This document shows positions 31,443 through 39,986 of a stretch of DNA of 64,000 nt, one piece after another (positions within the stretch are counted from its first letter, which is position 1; every line of letters begins with the position of its first letter). Source of the stretch: Paracoccus gahaiensis (GTDB lineage Bacteria > Pseudomonadota > Alphaproteobacteria > Rhodobacterales > Rhodobacteraceae); assembly GCF_005048225.1 (NCBI RefSeq), contig NZ_SUNI01000004.1:1-64000 (forward strand), written 5' to 3'. Position numbers and translations under genes: made by a program. The notes below the pieces were generated by a model that was given only the letters and a program-made list of their open reading frames with translations, was not told the origin of the DNA and ran no database searches.

Positions 31443-32104
31443 GCGTAGAGGCGCGGCGTCACCAGCCCGCTGCCGCGCAGGCCCCGCGCCGCCTTGGCCC
31501 CGGCCAGCACCGCCAGATCGACCAGCGGCTCGATCGCGATGACCAGCAGATAGGCCGCCCCGAAGGACAGGACGCCCGCCGTGGCCTCGGTGCCCTGCCC
31601 GTAGAAGGCCCAGAACGCCACCCAGGCCACGATGCCGCCCTGATAGGCCGCCGACAGCGCCAGCGCCTGCCCATAGCGCAGATCCACATAGGCCGTGCCC
31701 GGCGCGATGAGACGCCGCGCCAGCGCCGCGACCGCGAAGAGCGGCACCAGCAGCGTGGTCACGTTCATGCCGTATTGCGGCAGATCGAAGGGAGCGACCA
31801 GCAGTCCCTGCACCAACAGGCCAAGCGCCAGCCCCAAGGCCGCAGGCGCCGCCCCGAACAGCAGAAACAGCGTCGAGCCGAGGATCAGATGCACCTCGGA
31901 CACGCCAACGGGGGCGGTGGGCAGCACCTGGAAGAACACGAAGGTGGCGATGCTCGCCAGACCTGCGCGGGCGGCCAGGGAGGCCAGCCCGCGCTCTCGC
32001 AGAGCGTCAGCGGCCAGTTTCAGCGTATAGACACCGGCCGTGGCGGCGGTGGCATAGCCCAGGAGGATCTTGGCGCCGGTCACGACGCCTTCTTCGATAT
32101 GCAT
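31439..32104 (-). CDS. cbiM: Cobalt ECF transporter S/permease component, CbiM family
   Basis: The 221-residue membrane protein has about six or seven hydrophobic segments. The start MHIEEGVVTGAKILLGYATA keeps the N-terminal Met-His pair that binds Co2+ in CbiM; it has GGAG upstream, and the longer frame to 32128 would displace it. HLILGSTLFLLFGAAPAALG is also typical. CbiN, CbiQ and CbiO genes are not adjacent, so this may be a solitary CbiM or use distant partners. It lies directly behind a cobalamin riboswitch, fitting repression of cobalt uptake when B12 is ample. Confidence 0.85.
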   Translation of the reverse strand: MHIEEGVVTGAKILLGYATAATAGVYTLKLAADALRERGLASLAARAGLASIATFVFFQVLPTAPVGVSEVHLILGSTLFLLFGAAPAALGLALGLLVQGLLVAPFDLPQYGMNVTTLLVPLFAVAALARRLIAPGTAYVDLRYGQALALSAAYQGGIVAWVAFWAFYGQGTEATAGVLSFGAAYLLVIAIEPLVDLAVLAGAKAARGLRGSGLVTPRLYA

Positions 32105-32154
32105 GGTCCAGTCTCCGATGGCCGTCACACCCGACGGCGGGATGGGTTGCCTGA

Positions 32155-32360
32155 CATGGCCGGTTTCCTGGCTTGCGGGTCAAAGCGCGGCGTCGGCCTT
32201 CCCGGGGCGGGCCCCAGTGGCATGCGGTGACGCGCGCTCTCCGCATACAGTCGCGGGGGCGGCTGAGGCTTCGGGCGCCGCGATTGGGTCCGCCCTTCCC
32301 CATTCCCGATGAAGCCCGACGCGGGTCGCGTCTGACGGGCACCAGTCAGGCCTTCACCTA
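32155..32360 (-). promoter_or_regulatory. Cobalamin riboswitch B, ahead of cbiM-cobF
   Basis: On the minus strand the leader has CAGCCGCCCCCGCGACTGTA, GCGGAGAGCG, a GCCACTGG block, CCGGGAAGGC, and a B12 box GCAAGCCAGGAAACCGGCC at 32176-32158. These are the ordered conserved blocks of the AdoCbl aptamer. The box ends about 53 nt before the cbiM ATG, close enough for control of ribosome access. Confidence 0.94.
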
Positions 32361-32399
32361 AAGGCGATGTCGCGGCCTGCGTCAAGCCGCTGCCGCCCC

Positions 32400-33752
32400 T
32401 CAGACCGTCGCCGGGGCGATCAGATGAAAGAAGGTTCCGGTGACCTGCCCGCCGCCGGCCATGGCGCGGTGGCTGCCGGTCTCGGGCACTTCGGCGCCAT
32501 TGGCATCGGTGACCCGGGCCAGGGCCGCATCGGGCTGCGCCAGGATCGAGGCGTAGTGGAATTCATGCCCGCGCATCGGCTGCGCGCCCAGCCCCGGCAG
32601 GGCGGCCAGCGGCGTGGCGCGCCGATATCCCAGATGCATCCGGCGCTTTTCATAGCTGGTCTCCAGCCCCAGCAGACCCAGCATCCGGTGGCGCACCCCC
32701 TGGGCATCCACCAGACCCGCGCCAAGCGTCATGTAGCCGCCACATTCGCCATGGACCGGGCGTGTGTCGGCAAAGCGCTGCATGGCGTCCCGAAAGCCCG
32801 TTGCCGCCGCCAGCCGGGGGGCGTGCAGTTCCGGGTATCCGCCCGGCAGCCAGCAGCAATCGGCGCTGTCGTCGGGCCCTTCGTCGGCGAGTGGCGAGAA
32901 GGGCAGGATCGTGGCCCCCGCGCGCCGCCAGGCCTCGATCACATGCGGATAGACAAAGCTGAACGCCGCGTCCCGGGCCAGCGCGATCCGACCGCCCGGC
33001 GGGGTCAGGGGCAGCGGAGGCGCGGATGCGGGCAGGGCACGGCAGGCGGCCGCCGCCACGATCGCGTCCAGATCGCAATGCGCCGCGACGAAATCCCCGG
33101 CCTGATCCAGGATCGCTTGCAGGCCCTCGGTTTCCTCGGCCTGGACCAGACCCAGATGGCGCTCGGGCAGGGTGATGTTGCCTTGCCGGGGCAGGGCGCC
33201 CAGCACGCGCAGCCCGGCCTCGGCCATGCCCTCGCGGATCAGCGCCTCATGCCGGGGCGAGGCGATGCGGTTCAGCACCACGCCCGCGAAGGGCAGGTCC
33301 GGGCGCAGGGTCGCAAAGCCCCGCGCCGTGGCCGCCGCCGATTGCGCCTGCCCGCCGACGTCCAGGATCAGCACCACCGGCCAGCCCATCATCTGCGCGA
33401 TCTCGGCGCTGGAGCCGATGCCCGTCTCGCCGGGCAGGGCCACCCCGTCGAAAAGGCCCATCGAGCCCTCGGCCAGCACCAGATCCGCCGCGGGCTGGCC
33501 CAGGACATGCGCCGCGATCCGCCCCGGCGCCATCGCCCAGGCATCCAGGTTGAAGCTGGCCCGCCCCGAGGCCGCGCCGTGAAATCCCGGATCGATATAG
33601 TCCGGCCCTGACTTGAAGGGCTGCACCGCCAGCCCCTGCCGGCGCAGCGCGGTCAGCAGGCCCAGCATCAGCATGGTCTTGCCCGTCCCCGAGGCGGGAG
33701 CCGAGATCATCAGGCCCGGGGTCATCGGGGGCATTACAGGAGGCAGGGTCAT
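32400..33752 (-). CDS. cobB: Hydrogenobyrinic/cobyrinic acid a,c-diamide synthase
   Basis: The 450-residue amidotransferase adds amide groups at the a and c side chains, using glutamine and ATP. The ATP-binding N-terminus has [20 protein letters not shown] (about 13-32) and [16 protein letters not shown]. The C-terminal glutaminase-like domain has [16 protein letters not shown] with the nucleophilic Cys. Its start overlaps the cobM stop (ATGA). It is the last gene of cobL-cobE-cobM-cobB and ends about 40 bp before riboswitch B. Confidence 0.95.
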   Translation of the reverse strand: MTLPPVMPPMTPGLMISAPASGTGKTMLMLGLLTALRRQGLAVQPFKSGPDYIDPGFHGAASGRASFNLDAWAMAPGRIAAHVLGQPAADLVLAEGSMGLFDGVALPGETGIGSSAEIAQMMGWPVVLILDVGGQAQSAAATARGFATLRPDLPFAGVVLNRIASPRHEALIREGMAEAGLRVLGALPRQGNITLPERHLGLVQAEETEGLQAILDQAGDFVAAHCDLDAIVAAAACRALPASAPPLPLTPPGGRIALARDAAFSFVYPHVIEAWRRAGATILPFSPLADEGPDDSADCCWLPGGYPELHAPRLAAATGFRDAMQRFADTRPVHGECGGYMTLGAGLVDAQGVRHRMLGLLGLETSYEKRRMHLGYRRATPLAALPGLGAQPMRGHEFHYASILAQPDAALARVTDANGAEVPETGSHRAMAGGGQVTGTFFHLIAPATV

Positions 33753-34522
33753 TCGGGAAACCTCGGATCGGCGCCCACCGGGCGATAGCGGCGGTCGTAA
33801 TCGGCGGCATAGAGACGGCTGTCCTCGAACCCCTCGGCGGCCAGCGCGGGGCCCACCAGGATCAGCGCGGTGCGGTCGATGCCCTGCGCATCACCCTGGG
33901 CGCGGGCCAGGGTCGTGCGGATGACCCTCTGGTCGGGCCAGCTGGCTCGCCAGACCACGGCCACCGGGCAGTCGGCGCCGTAATGCGGGGTCAGGTCCGC
34001 GACCACCCGGTCCAGCGCATGGATGGACAGGTGGATGGCCAGCGTGGCGCCGGTGGCGGCGAACCGCTCCAGCGTCTCATGTTCGGGCATGGTCGAGGCG
34101 CGGCCCGGCGTGCGGGTCAACACCACCGATTGCGCGAGGCCGGGCAGGGTCAGCTCGGCCTGCAGCGCGGCGGCCGCGGCGGCAAAGGCGGGCACCCCGG
34201 GCGTCACGTCGAAGGGGATGCCCCGGGCCCGCAGGCGGCGCAGCTGCTCGCCCATGGCGGACCAGACCGACAGGTCGCCCGAATGCAGCCGCGCCACATC
34301 CTGGCCGGCCGCATGGGCGTCGGCCATCTCCGCGATGATCGCGTCCAGGCTGAGGGGGGCGGTGTTCACGATCCGCGCGCCGGGCGGGCAATGGTCCAGC
34401 AGTGCTGTCGGCACCAGGCTGCCCGCATAGAGGCAGACCGGGCAGGCCGCAATCAGGTCGCGCCCGCGCAGGGTGATCAGGTCGGGCGCGCCGGGGCCGG
34501 CGCCGATGAAATGGACGGTCAT
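33749..34522 (-). CDS. cobM: Precorrin-4 C11-methyltransferase
   Basis: The 257-residue SAM-dependent methyltransferase acts at C-11 of the corrin ring. It begins [20 protein letters not shown], has [36 protein letters not shown] and [17 protein letters not shown], the usual CobM blocks. It overlaps both neighbours by ATGA (cobE upstream, cobB downstream), so the three are translationally coupled. Confidence 0.95.
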   Translation of the reverse strand: MTVHFIGAGPGAPDLITLRGRDLIAACPVCLYAGSLVPTALLDHCPPGARIVNTAPLSLDAIIAEMADAHAAGQDVARLHSGDLSVWSAMGEQLRRLRARGIPFDVTPGVPAFAAAAAALQAELTLPGLAQSVVLTRTPGRASTMPEHETLERFAATGATLAIHLSIHALDRVVADLTPHYGADCPVAVVWRASWPDQRVIRTTLARAQGDAQGIDRTALILVGPALAAEGFEDSRLYAADYDRRYRPVGADPRFPE

Positions 34523-34869
34523 GGAACCTCTGCGATGGCGATGGTGACGGGGCCGAAGGCGCGGCGCGGCTGGACCAGCCGCCCGCCTCGGGTCCGGGAT
34601 GCGGCGAGGGCGGCGGCCTCGGCCACCGATCCGGTGCCGAAGCGCGCCAGGATGCGCGGCGATTGCGTGGGCGTTGAGATGCCCGCGACCGCGACCAGAT
34701 GCAGGGGCAGGTCGAGGGCGCTGGCCAGCGGACGGACCTCGGGCGCACGCTCGGGAATGGTGGCCAGAGCCTGCGCGCCCCCCGCCGCCTGCAGGGCTGC
34801 GGCCAGCAGGTCCTGCGCGGTGCCGGGGCGGCAGCCGATACCGGCGATGCGGAAGGGGGCGATCGTCAT
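34519..34869 (-). CDS. cobE: Cobalamin biosynthesis protein CobE
   Basis: The 116-residue protein corresponds to the C-terminal domain of CbiG. It has [20 protein letters not shown] near the start and [20 protein letters not shown], then [10 protein letters not shown]. CobE is required in the aerobic pathway, with a debated role around precorrin-5 deacetylation or precursor handling. The ATG at 34869 overlaps the cobL stop as ATGA; a start five codons upstream is less likely. Confidence 0.9.
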   Translation of the reverse strand: MTIAPFRIAGIGCRPGTAQDLLAAALQAAGGAQALATIPERAPEVRPLASALDLPLHLVAVAGISTPTQSPRILARFGTGSVAEAAALAASRTRGGRLVQPRRAFGPVTIAIAEVP

Positions 34870-36053
34870 CGCGTCACGCTCCATTGGGTGACGGGCCGTG
34901 CGGCGGTCCAGCCGCGCATCCGGCCCAAAGGCTGCGCCTCGGCGATGTCCAGACGCAGCAGGCGGCCGCCGTGGCGGGCCTGCAGATGGGCCAGCAGCGA
35001 TTCCGTCTCTAGCGTGACGGCATTGGCGACCAGCCGTGCGCCGGGGCGCAGGCGGTCCCACAGCAGTTCCATCAGCGGAGCCGAGGCACCGCCGCCGACG
35101 AAGACCGCATCCGCGTCGGGCAGGCCCTCCAGCGCCTCGGGTGCGGCGCCACGGACCGCCGTCATGCGCCCCGCCAGCCCGAACCGGTCGATATTCTCGG
35201 TGATCTGCGCGATGCGGTCGGCCCGCGGCTCGAGGGTGACGGCCCGCCCCCCGGCCAGCCCCCATTCGACAGAAACCGAGCCCGACCCGCCGCCGATATC
35301 CCACAGCAGTGCGCCCCGACGCGGCTCCAGCGCGGCCAGCGTGATCGCACGGATGGGCGACTTGGTGATCTGGCCGTCATGGGTGAACAGGTCCTCGGGG
35401 CGGCCCGGCGCGGCGGACAGCCCGACCCCGCGCGGCAGGTCCGCCCCGTCGATGGCGACGGCCACCGGCGCCGAACAGGTCATCGCAAAGCCCTCGGCCC
35501 GCGCCTGCCGGACCCGTTCCAAGGGACCGCCCAACCGTTCCAGCACCGTCAGCCGGGCGGCGCCGGCACCCTGCGCCTCCAGCCAAGCGGCCAGTGCGGC
35601 GGGCGCATCGCCGTCGCGCAGCGTCGCGATGATCCGGCAGCCGCGCGCCAGATGCGGGCGCAACCGCGCGAAGGGCGCCGCATGCAGGCCAAGCGTCACG
35701 CAGTCCTCCAGCCGCCAGCCAAGCCGCGCCGCGGCCAGCGAGATCACTCCCGGCGCCGGAAAGGCCCGCCATTCGCTATGCGTCAGCACGGCCGAGATCG
35801 CCCCCCCCGCCCCGCACCAGAACGGATCGCCCGAGACCAGCGCCGCAACCCGTTGCCCCCGCAGCGCCAGCAGCGGGCCCAGATCGAAGGGCACCGGCCA
35901 AGGCCGCCCCCGCGCGCCCACATCGGCCAGCGCCAGATGCCGGGGGGCGCCGAAGACGACCTGCGCCTCTTCCAGCGCGCGGCGGCTTGCATCCGGCAGG
36001 CCCCACGGTCCATCCTCGCCCATGCCGATGATGCTCAACCAGGGGTCAGACAT
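34866..36053 (-). CDS. cobL: Precorrin-6Y C5,15-methyltransferase (decarboxylating)
   Basis: The 395-residue bifunctional enzyme methylates C-5 and C-15 and decarboxylates the acetate at C-12. The N-terminal domain has [20 protein letters not shown] and [14 protein letters not shown]. The C-terminal domain is a class I methyltransferase with [20 protein letters not shown] and [14 protein letters not shown]. Its ATG (36053-36051) shares the CATG at 36051-36054 with the start of cobK on the other strand, so its ribosome-binding site (AGGA) and promoter lie within cobK coding sequence. First gene of cobL-cobE-cobM-cobB. Confidence 0.96.
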   Translation of the reverse strand: MSDPWLSIIGMGEDGPWGLPDASRRALEEAQVVFGAPRHLALADVGARGRPWPVPFDLGPLLALRGQRVAALVSGDPFWCGAGGAISAVLTHSEWRAFPAPGVISLAAARLGWRLEDCVTLGLHAAPFARLRPHLARGCRIIATLRDGDAPAALAAWLEAQGAGAARLTVLERLGGPLERVRQARAEGFAMTCSAPVAVAIDGADLPRGVGLSAAPGRPEDLFTHDGQITKSPIRAITLAALEPRRGALLWDIGGGSGSVSVEWGLAGGRAVTLEPRADRIAQITENIDRFGLAGRMTAVRGAAPEALEGLPDADAVFVGGGASAPLMELLWDRLRPGARLVANAVTLETESLLAHLQARHGGRLLRLDIAEAQPLGRMRGWTAARPVTQWSVTR

Positions 36054-36801
36054 GACGCGCGTCCTGCTGCTGGGCGGCACGACCGAGGCCAGCCGCCTGG
36101 CCCTGCTGCTGGCGGCGGCGGGGGTCGATGCGGTGTTCTCCTATGCCGGGCGCACAGCGGCGCCGGTGGCGCAGCCCTTGCCGCTGCGGATCGGCGGGTT
36201 TGGCGGGCCTGCGGGCCTGGCCCGATACCTGCAGGGGGAACGCATCACCCATCTGATCGACGCCACCCATCCCTTTGCCGCGCAGATCAGCCACAACGCG
36301 CAGGCGGCCAGCACCGCGCAGGGCGTGCCCCTGCTGGCCTTGCAGCGCCCGGAATGGCAGGCGGGGCCGGATGACCTGTGGACCCGGGTCCCCGACATCG
36401 GGGGCGCCGTCGCGGCCCTGCCCGTGACCCCCGCGCGGGTCTTCCTGGCCATCGGCAAGCAGACGCTGGCGCCTTTCGCCCCCCTGCCGCATGACTGGCT
36501 GCTGCGGCTGGTCGATCCGCCCGAGGCCTTGCCCCTGCCGCGCGCGCAGGTGGTGATCGCCCGGGGTCCGTTCACCGCCGAGGGCGACCGGGCGCTGATG
36601 CAGGCGCATCGCATCACCCATCTGGTCGCCAAGAACAGCGGCGGCGCGGGGGCCAGTGGCAAGTTGCAGGCGGCGCGCGATCTGGGGGTGCGTGTCGTGA
36701 TGATCGACCGCCCCGCGCTGCCCGATCGCATCTCGGTCGCCACTCCCGAACAGGCGCTGGACTGGCTGCATCAGACGGCCCCGGCGCTGCGGGGCGCATA
36801 G
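36052..36801 (+). CDS. cobK: Precorrin-6A reductase
   Basis: The 249-residue NADPH-dependent enzyme reduces precorrin-6A to precorrin-6B. It starts [20 protein letters not shown] and has ITHLIDATHPFAAQISHNA, VFLAIGKQTL and HLVAKNSGGAGASGKLQAAR. It is the only plus-strand gene between the two minus-strand cob units. Its ATG overlaps the cobL ATG by two bases, with its own AGGGG site inside cobL. Its last 31 bp overlap the end of cobJ, which runs the opposite way. There is no room for a separate promoter outside cobL. Confidence 0.95.
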   Translation: MTRVLLLGGTTEASRLALLLAAAGVDAVFSYAGRTAAPVAQPLPLRIGGFGGPAGLARYLQGERITHLIDATHPFAAQISHNAQAASTAQGVPLLALQRPEWQAGPDDLWTRVPDIGGAVAALPVTPARVFLAIGKQTLAPFAPLPHDWLLRLVDPPEALPLPRAQVVIARGPFTAEGDRALMQAHRITHLVAKNSGGAGASGKLQAARDLGVRVVMIDRPALPDRISVATPEQALDWLHQTAPALRGA

Positions 36802-37505
36802 ACCCACCGGCCCACCCGCCGCGTGGCGGCGTTGCCCACGATCACGACGGTGCGCATGTCGGCCATCTCGGGGCGGGCCTCGGCCAGCGTGACGGTGCGC
36901 AGGGCCTCGTCGGGGGTGCTGACGGCGCGGGCGAAGATGATCAGCCGCTCGGGGCCGCATTCCTCGCGCAGAACCTCCAGCACCCGTGAGAACCCCTCGG
37001 GCCGGCTGGCCGAGCGGGGATTGTAGAAGGCCATCGCGAAATCGCCCCGGGCGGCATGGCGCAGGCGATGCTCGATCAGCGCGAAGGGCTTGAGATTGTC
37101 CGACAGGTTGATGGCGCAGAAATCATGGCCCAGAGGCGCGCCCGCCCGCGCGGCGGCGGCCAGCATGGCGGTGATGCCGGGCAGGATGCGGATGTCGGGA
37201 TCCGAACCCTCGGCCTCCACCGCCTCGAACAGGGCCGAGGCCATCGCGAACACCCCCGGATCGCCCGAGGACACGATCACCACCCGCCGTCCCTCGGCCG
37301 CCATGCGCAAGGCCAGCCGCGCACGGTCCAGCTCCACCCGGTTGTCCGAGGGATGCAGGACCAACCCCTCGCGCGCCGCGACCCGCGCCACATAGGGGAT
37401 ATAGCCCACGATATCGGTCGCCTGATTCAGCGCGGCGGTGACCTCGGGGGTGACCAGCGCCTCGGCCCCCGGGCCAAGGCCTGCGACGGTGATCCAGCCG
37501 GTCAT
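36771..37505 (-). CDS. cobJ: Precorrin-3B C17-methyltransferase
   Basis: The 244-residue SAM-dependent ring-contraction enzyme starts MTGWITVAGLGPGAEALVTP. It has IVGYIPYVARV, VVIVSSGDPGVFAMASALFE, HDFCAINLSDNLKPFALIE and MAFYNPRSASRPEGFSRVL, the standard CobJ pattern. The start overlaps the cobI stop (ATGA). It is the last gene of operon A, and its stop lies inside the convergent cobK gene. Confidence 0.96.
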   Translation of the reverse strand: MTGWITVAGLGPGAEALVTPEVTAALNQATDIVGYIPYVARVAAREGLVLHPSDNRVELDRARLALRMAAEGRRVVIVSSGDPGVFAMASALFEAVEAEGSDPDIRILPGITAMLAAAARAGAPLGHDFCAINLSDNLKPFALIEHRLRHAARGDFAMAFYNPRSASRPEGFSRVLEVLREECGPERLIIFARAVSTPDEALRTVTLAEARPEMADMRTVVIVGNAATRRVGRWVYAPRSAGAV

Positions 37506-38245
37506 TCCGCGACCTTCGGCAGGGCCACGGGGCGGCGGCCCCGGCCATGGACCAGCACGATGGCAAAATAGGGGCAGTCCTCGGCGGTGACCTCGGCCAG
37601 CCGGGCGATGCGCTGGCCGGGCATGGTGCCGCGCTCGACCAGCAGCGCATCCTCCAGCCGACCCGCCGCCGCCAGCGCGCGGCGCACGCGGGGCAGGTGG
37701 CGCCCGGTCTTCATGATGACCAGCGCGTCGCTGCCCGCCATGTGGCGCGCCAGATCGGCCTCGGGCAGGGTGCCCATCAGCACGGTCAGCACGTCGTCGC
37801 CCCAGGTCATCGGCTGGCCTGACGCGTTCCAGCAGCCGACCATGCCGGGAATGCCGGGGATCACCTGCACCTCGGCGCGGCCCTGCAGCCGCACATGCAG
37901 ATGCATGAACGAGCCGTAGAGGAACGGATCCCCCTCGCACAGCACAACCACGTCGCCCTCCACGGACAGCGCGGCCAGCCGGTCCGCCCAGTCATCGTAG
38001 AAGGCCGAGAGCAGGTCGTTATAGGCCAGGCTGTCGAAGGGGATCTCGGTCGTGACGGGGTATTCCATCGGGTATTCGACCGCGTCCGGGGCCAGCATGC
38101 CCTCGACGATGCGGCGCGCCTGCCCTTGCCGCCCGGGCTTGCGGAAATAGGCCACGTGCCGCGCCCCCCGGATCGCCCGGTCGGCCCGGACCGAGATCAG
38201 GTCGGGATCGCCCGGCCCCAGCCCCGCGCAGATGATCTGGCCCAT
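37502..38245 (-). CDS. cobI: Precorrin-2 C20-methyltransferase
   Basis: The 247-residue enzyme adds the C-20 methyl group. It has IICAGLGPGDPDLISVRADR, EYPMEYPVTTEIPFDSLAY, VVVLCEGDPFLYGSFMHLH and VIPGIPGMVGCWNASGQPM. The ATG at 38245 has AAGGA about 10 nt upstream. An in-frame ATG at 38254 overlaps the cobH stop (ATGA) but touches that site directly. Either start is possible; the protein differs by three residues. Confidence 0.95.
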   Translation of the reverse strand: MGQIICAGLGPGDPDLISVRADRAIRGARHVAYFRKPGRQGQARRIVEGMLAPDAVEYPMEYPVTTEIPFDSLAYNDLLSAFYDDWADRLAALSVEGDVVVLCEGDPFLYGSFMHLHVRLQGRAEVQVIPGIPGMVGCWNASGQPMTWGDDVLTVLMGTLPEADLARHMAGSDALVIMKTGRHLPRVRRALAAAGRLEDALLVERGTMPGQRIARLAEVTAEDCPYFAIVLVHGRGRRPVALPKVAE

Positions 38246-38250
38246 CGCCC

Positions 38251-38880
38251 TCATTCCTTCCGGCTGGCAAGCGCATTGATCGCCGCCACGGTGATGGCCG
38301 ATCCGCCAAGCCGCCCGCGCACGATGACCGACGGGCAGGGCGGCGCCGCCATCAGCGCGTCCTTGGATTCGGCAGCCCCTACGAAGCCCACCGGGCAGCC
38401 GATGATCGCGGCGGGGCGGGGGCAGGCGGGATCCTCCAGCATGTTCAGCAGATGGAACAGCGCGGTCGGCGCATTGCCGATGGCCACCACGGCGCCGGCC
38501 AGATGCGGACGCCACAGCTCCAATGCGGTGGCGCTGCGGGTGTTGCCCATGTCCCGCGCCATGTCCGGCACGCGGGGATCGTTCAGGGTGCAGATGACCG
38601 GATTGCCGGCGGGCAGGCGGGGCTTGGTGATCCCCTCGCTGACCATGCGCGCATCGCAGAGAATCGGCGCGCCCTCGGCCAGCGCCGCGCGGGCGGCGGT
38701 CGCCATGCCGGGGGTGAAGGCCACGTCGCGTTCCAGCCCCACCAGCCCCGCCGCATGGATCATGCGCACCACGACGGGCTCCTCGTCGGCGTCAAAGCGG
38801 GCCAGATCGGCCTCGGCCCGGATCATGGCGAAGGACTGGCGATAGATCGCGGCGCCGTCCTTTTCGTAGGTATGGGGCAT
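38251..38880 (-). CDS. cobH: Precorrin-8X methylmutase
   Basis: The 209-residue enzyme migrates the C-11 methyl to C-12, yielding hydrogenobyrinate. It starts MPHTYEKDGAAIYRQSFAMI and has VVVRMIHAAGLVGLERDVAF (His as catalytic acid) and IIGCPVGFVGAAESKDALM. The start overlaps the cobG stop (ATGA). The length is the family norm. Confidence 0.96.
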   Translation of the reverse strand: MPHTYEKDGAAIYRQSFAMIRAEADLARFDADEEPVVVRMIHAAGLVGLERDVAFTPGMATAARAALAEGAPILCDARMVSEGITKPRLPAGNPVICTLNDPRVPDMARDMGNTRSATALELWRPHLAGAVVAIGNAPTALFHLLNMLEDPACPRPAAIIGCPVGFVGAAESKDALMAAPPCPSVIVRGRLGGSAITVAAINALASRKE

Positions 38881-39986
38881 CAGAGAACCTTCGGCAATTG
38901 AGTTGGGTGCAGCCCGCGCAGGGCTGCGGGATCGGAGGCGCGGCCATGGCGGATCAGGTCGAACCCCGCCGGCGTCGCGGTCAGCGTCAGATCGGCCGCG
39001 CGCGGCCAGCCGCAGCCCTTGGCGCAGCCCGAGACATGCAGCACCGCGCCCTCGGGCACCAGCGTCGCCAGACTGCGGGCCAAGGGCCGGGTGGCGGCAT
39101 GGCCCTGCGGGCAGGCGGGCGCGCCGGGGCAGGCGCGCAGCCGCAAGGCGGGATCGCGGGGGTCGAGGATCAGCCCCGGCAGGGCGGGCAGGCTGCGGGT
39201 ACCGGTCACCAGCACCATCCGCCACGGCGTCAGGCGCAGCGGGCCGAGGCGGGCCAGACGGCGCAGCGTGTCTGGCGGGATCTGCCCGAATTCCAGCGCC
39301 ACCAGCATCCCCCAAGGGGTCGCGCCCGGTTCTGTCTGCCTGGCGGGCGCCGGCGCGGGGAGGATGGCCCCCGGGGGCAGCGCGCCCCGGGCGATCAGCG
39401 CCGCCATGCGGCCCCGACCCATGGGTGCCCCGCCCTGATCCAGAAACCAGCGGGCCAAGTCCAGCGCCTCAGTGATGTCCGTCAGCGGCGCGGCGCGCGT
39501 CATCCCCTCGGCGCGCAGCATGAGGCCGTCCGGACCGCGCTCGATGCGGATATCGGCAGGATCGCGGGTCAGGACCGGGGCCGGTCCGGGATCGACGGCA
39601 AAGCCGAATTTCGACGGCAGGGTCAGGCTGCTGGCCGCCAGAGCCTCGGCCAGCGCTGCGGCCAGCGCGTCGGTTTCGGCATCGGCAAAGGGCGTGACCA
39701 TGATGTTGCGCCGCGCCTCGGTCGCCGCATCCGCGTCGATCAGCCCCTGCGCGCGCAGGGCGGCAATCAGCGGCGCATGGGAGGCGGGGGTCACCCCGCG
39801 CAGCTGCAGGTTGGCGCGGCCGGTCAGCTCGATCACCCCGTTGCCCTGCGCCTCGGCCGCATCCGCGATGGCTGCGGCCTGCGCCGCATCCAGACGCCCG
39901 CCGGGAGGGCGGATGCGCACCACCCAGCCATCGCCCGATTCCATCGGTTGCAGGGCACCGGGACACCAGCCCTTGACCCTGCTCAT
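38880..39986 (-). CDS. cobG: Precorrin-3B synthase
   Basis: The 368-residue enzyme hydroxylates C-20 and forms the gamma-lactone with O2, a step unique to the aerobic pathway. It belongs to the nitrite/sulfite reductase ferredoxin-like family: GNGVIELTGRANLQLRGV near residue 48, and [4Fe-4S]/siroheme-type cysteines in ACPGAPACPQGH and HVSGCAKGCGWP. The start overlaps the cobN stop (ATGA). Its presence confirms oxygen-dependent B12 synthesis. Confidence 0.95.
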   Translation of the reverse strand: MSRVKGWCPGALQPMESGDGWVVRIRPPGGRLDAAQAAAIADAAEAQGNGVIELTGRANLQLRGVTPASHAPLIAALRAQGLIDADAATEARRNIMVTPFADAETDALAAALAEALAASSLTLPSKFGFAVDPGPAPVLTRDPADIRIERGPDGLMLRAEGMTRAAPLTDITEALDLARWFLDQGGAPMGRGRMAALIARGALPPGAILPAPAPARQTEPGATPWGMLVALEFGQIPPDTLRRLARLGPLRLTPWRMVLVTGTRSLPALPGLILDPRDPALRLRACPGAPACPQGHAATRPLARSLATLVPEGAVLHVSGCAKGCGWPRAADLTLTATPAGFDLIRHGRASDPAALRGLHPTQLPKVL

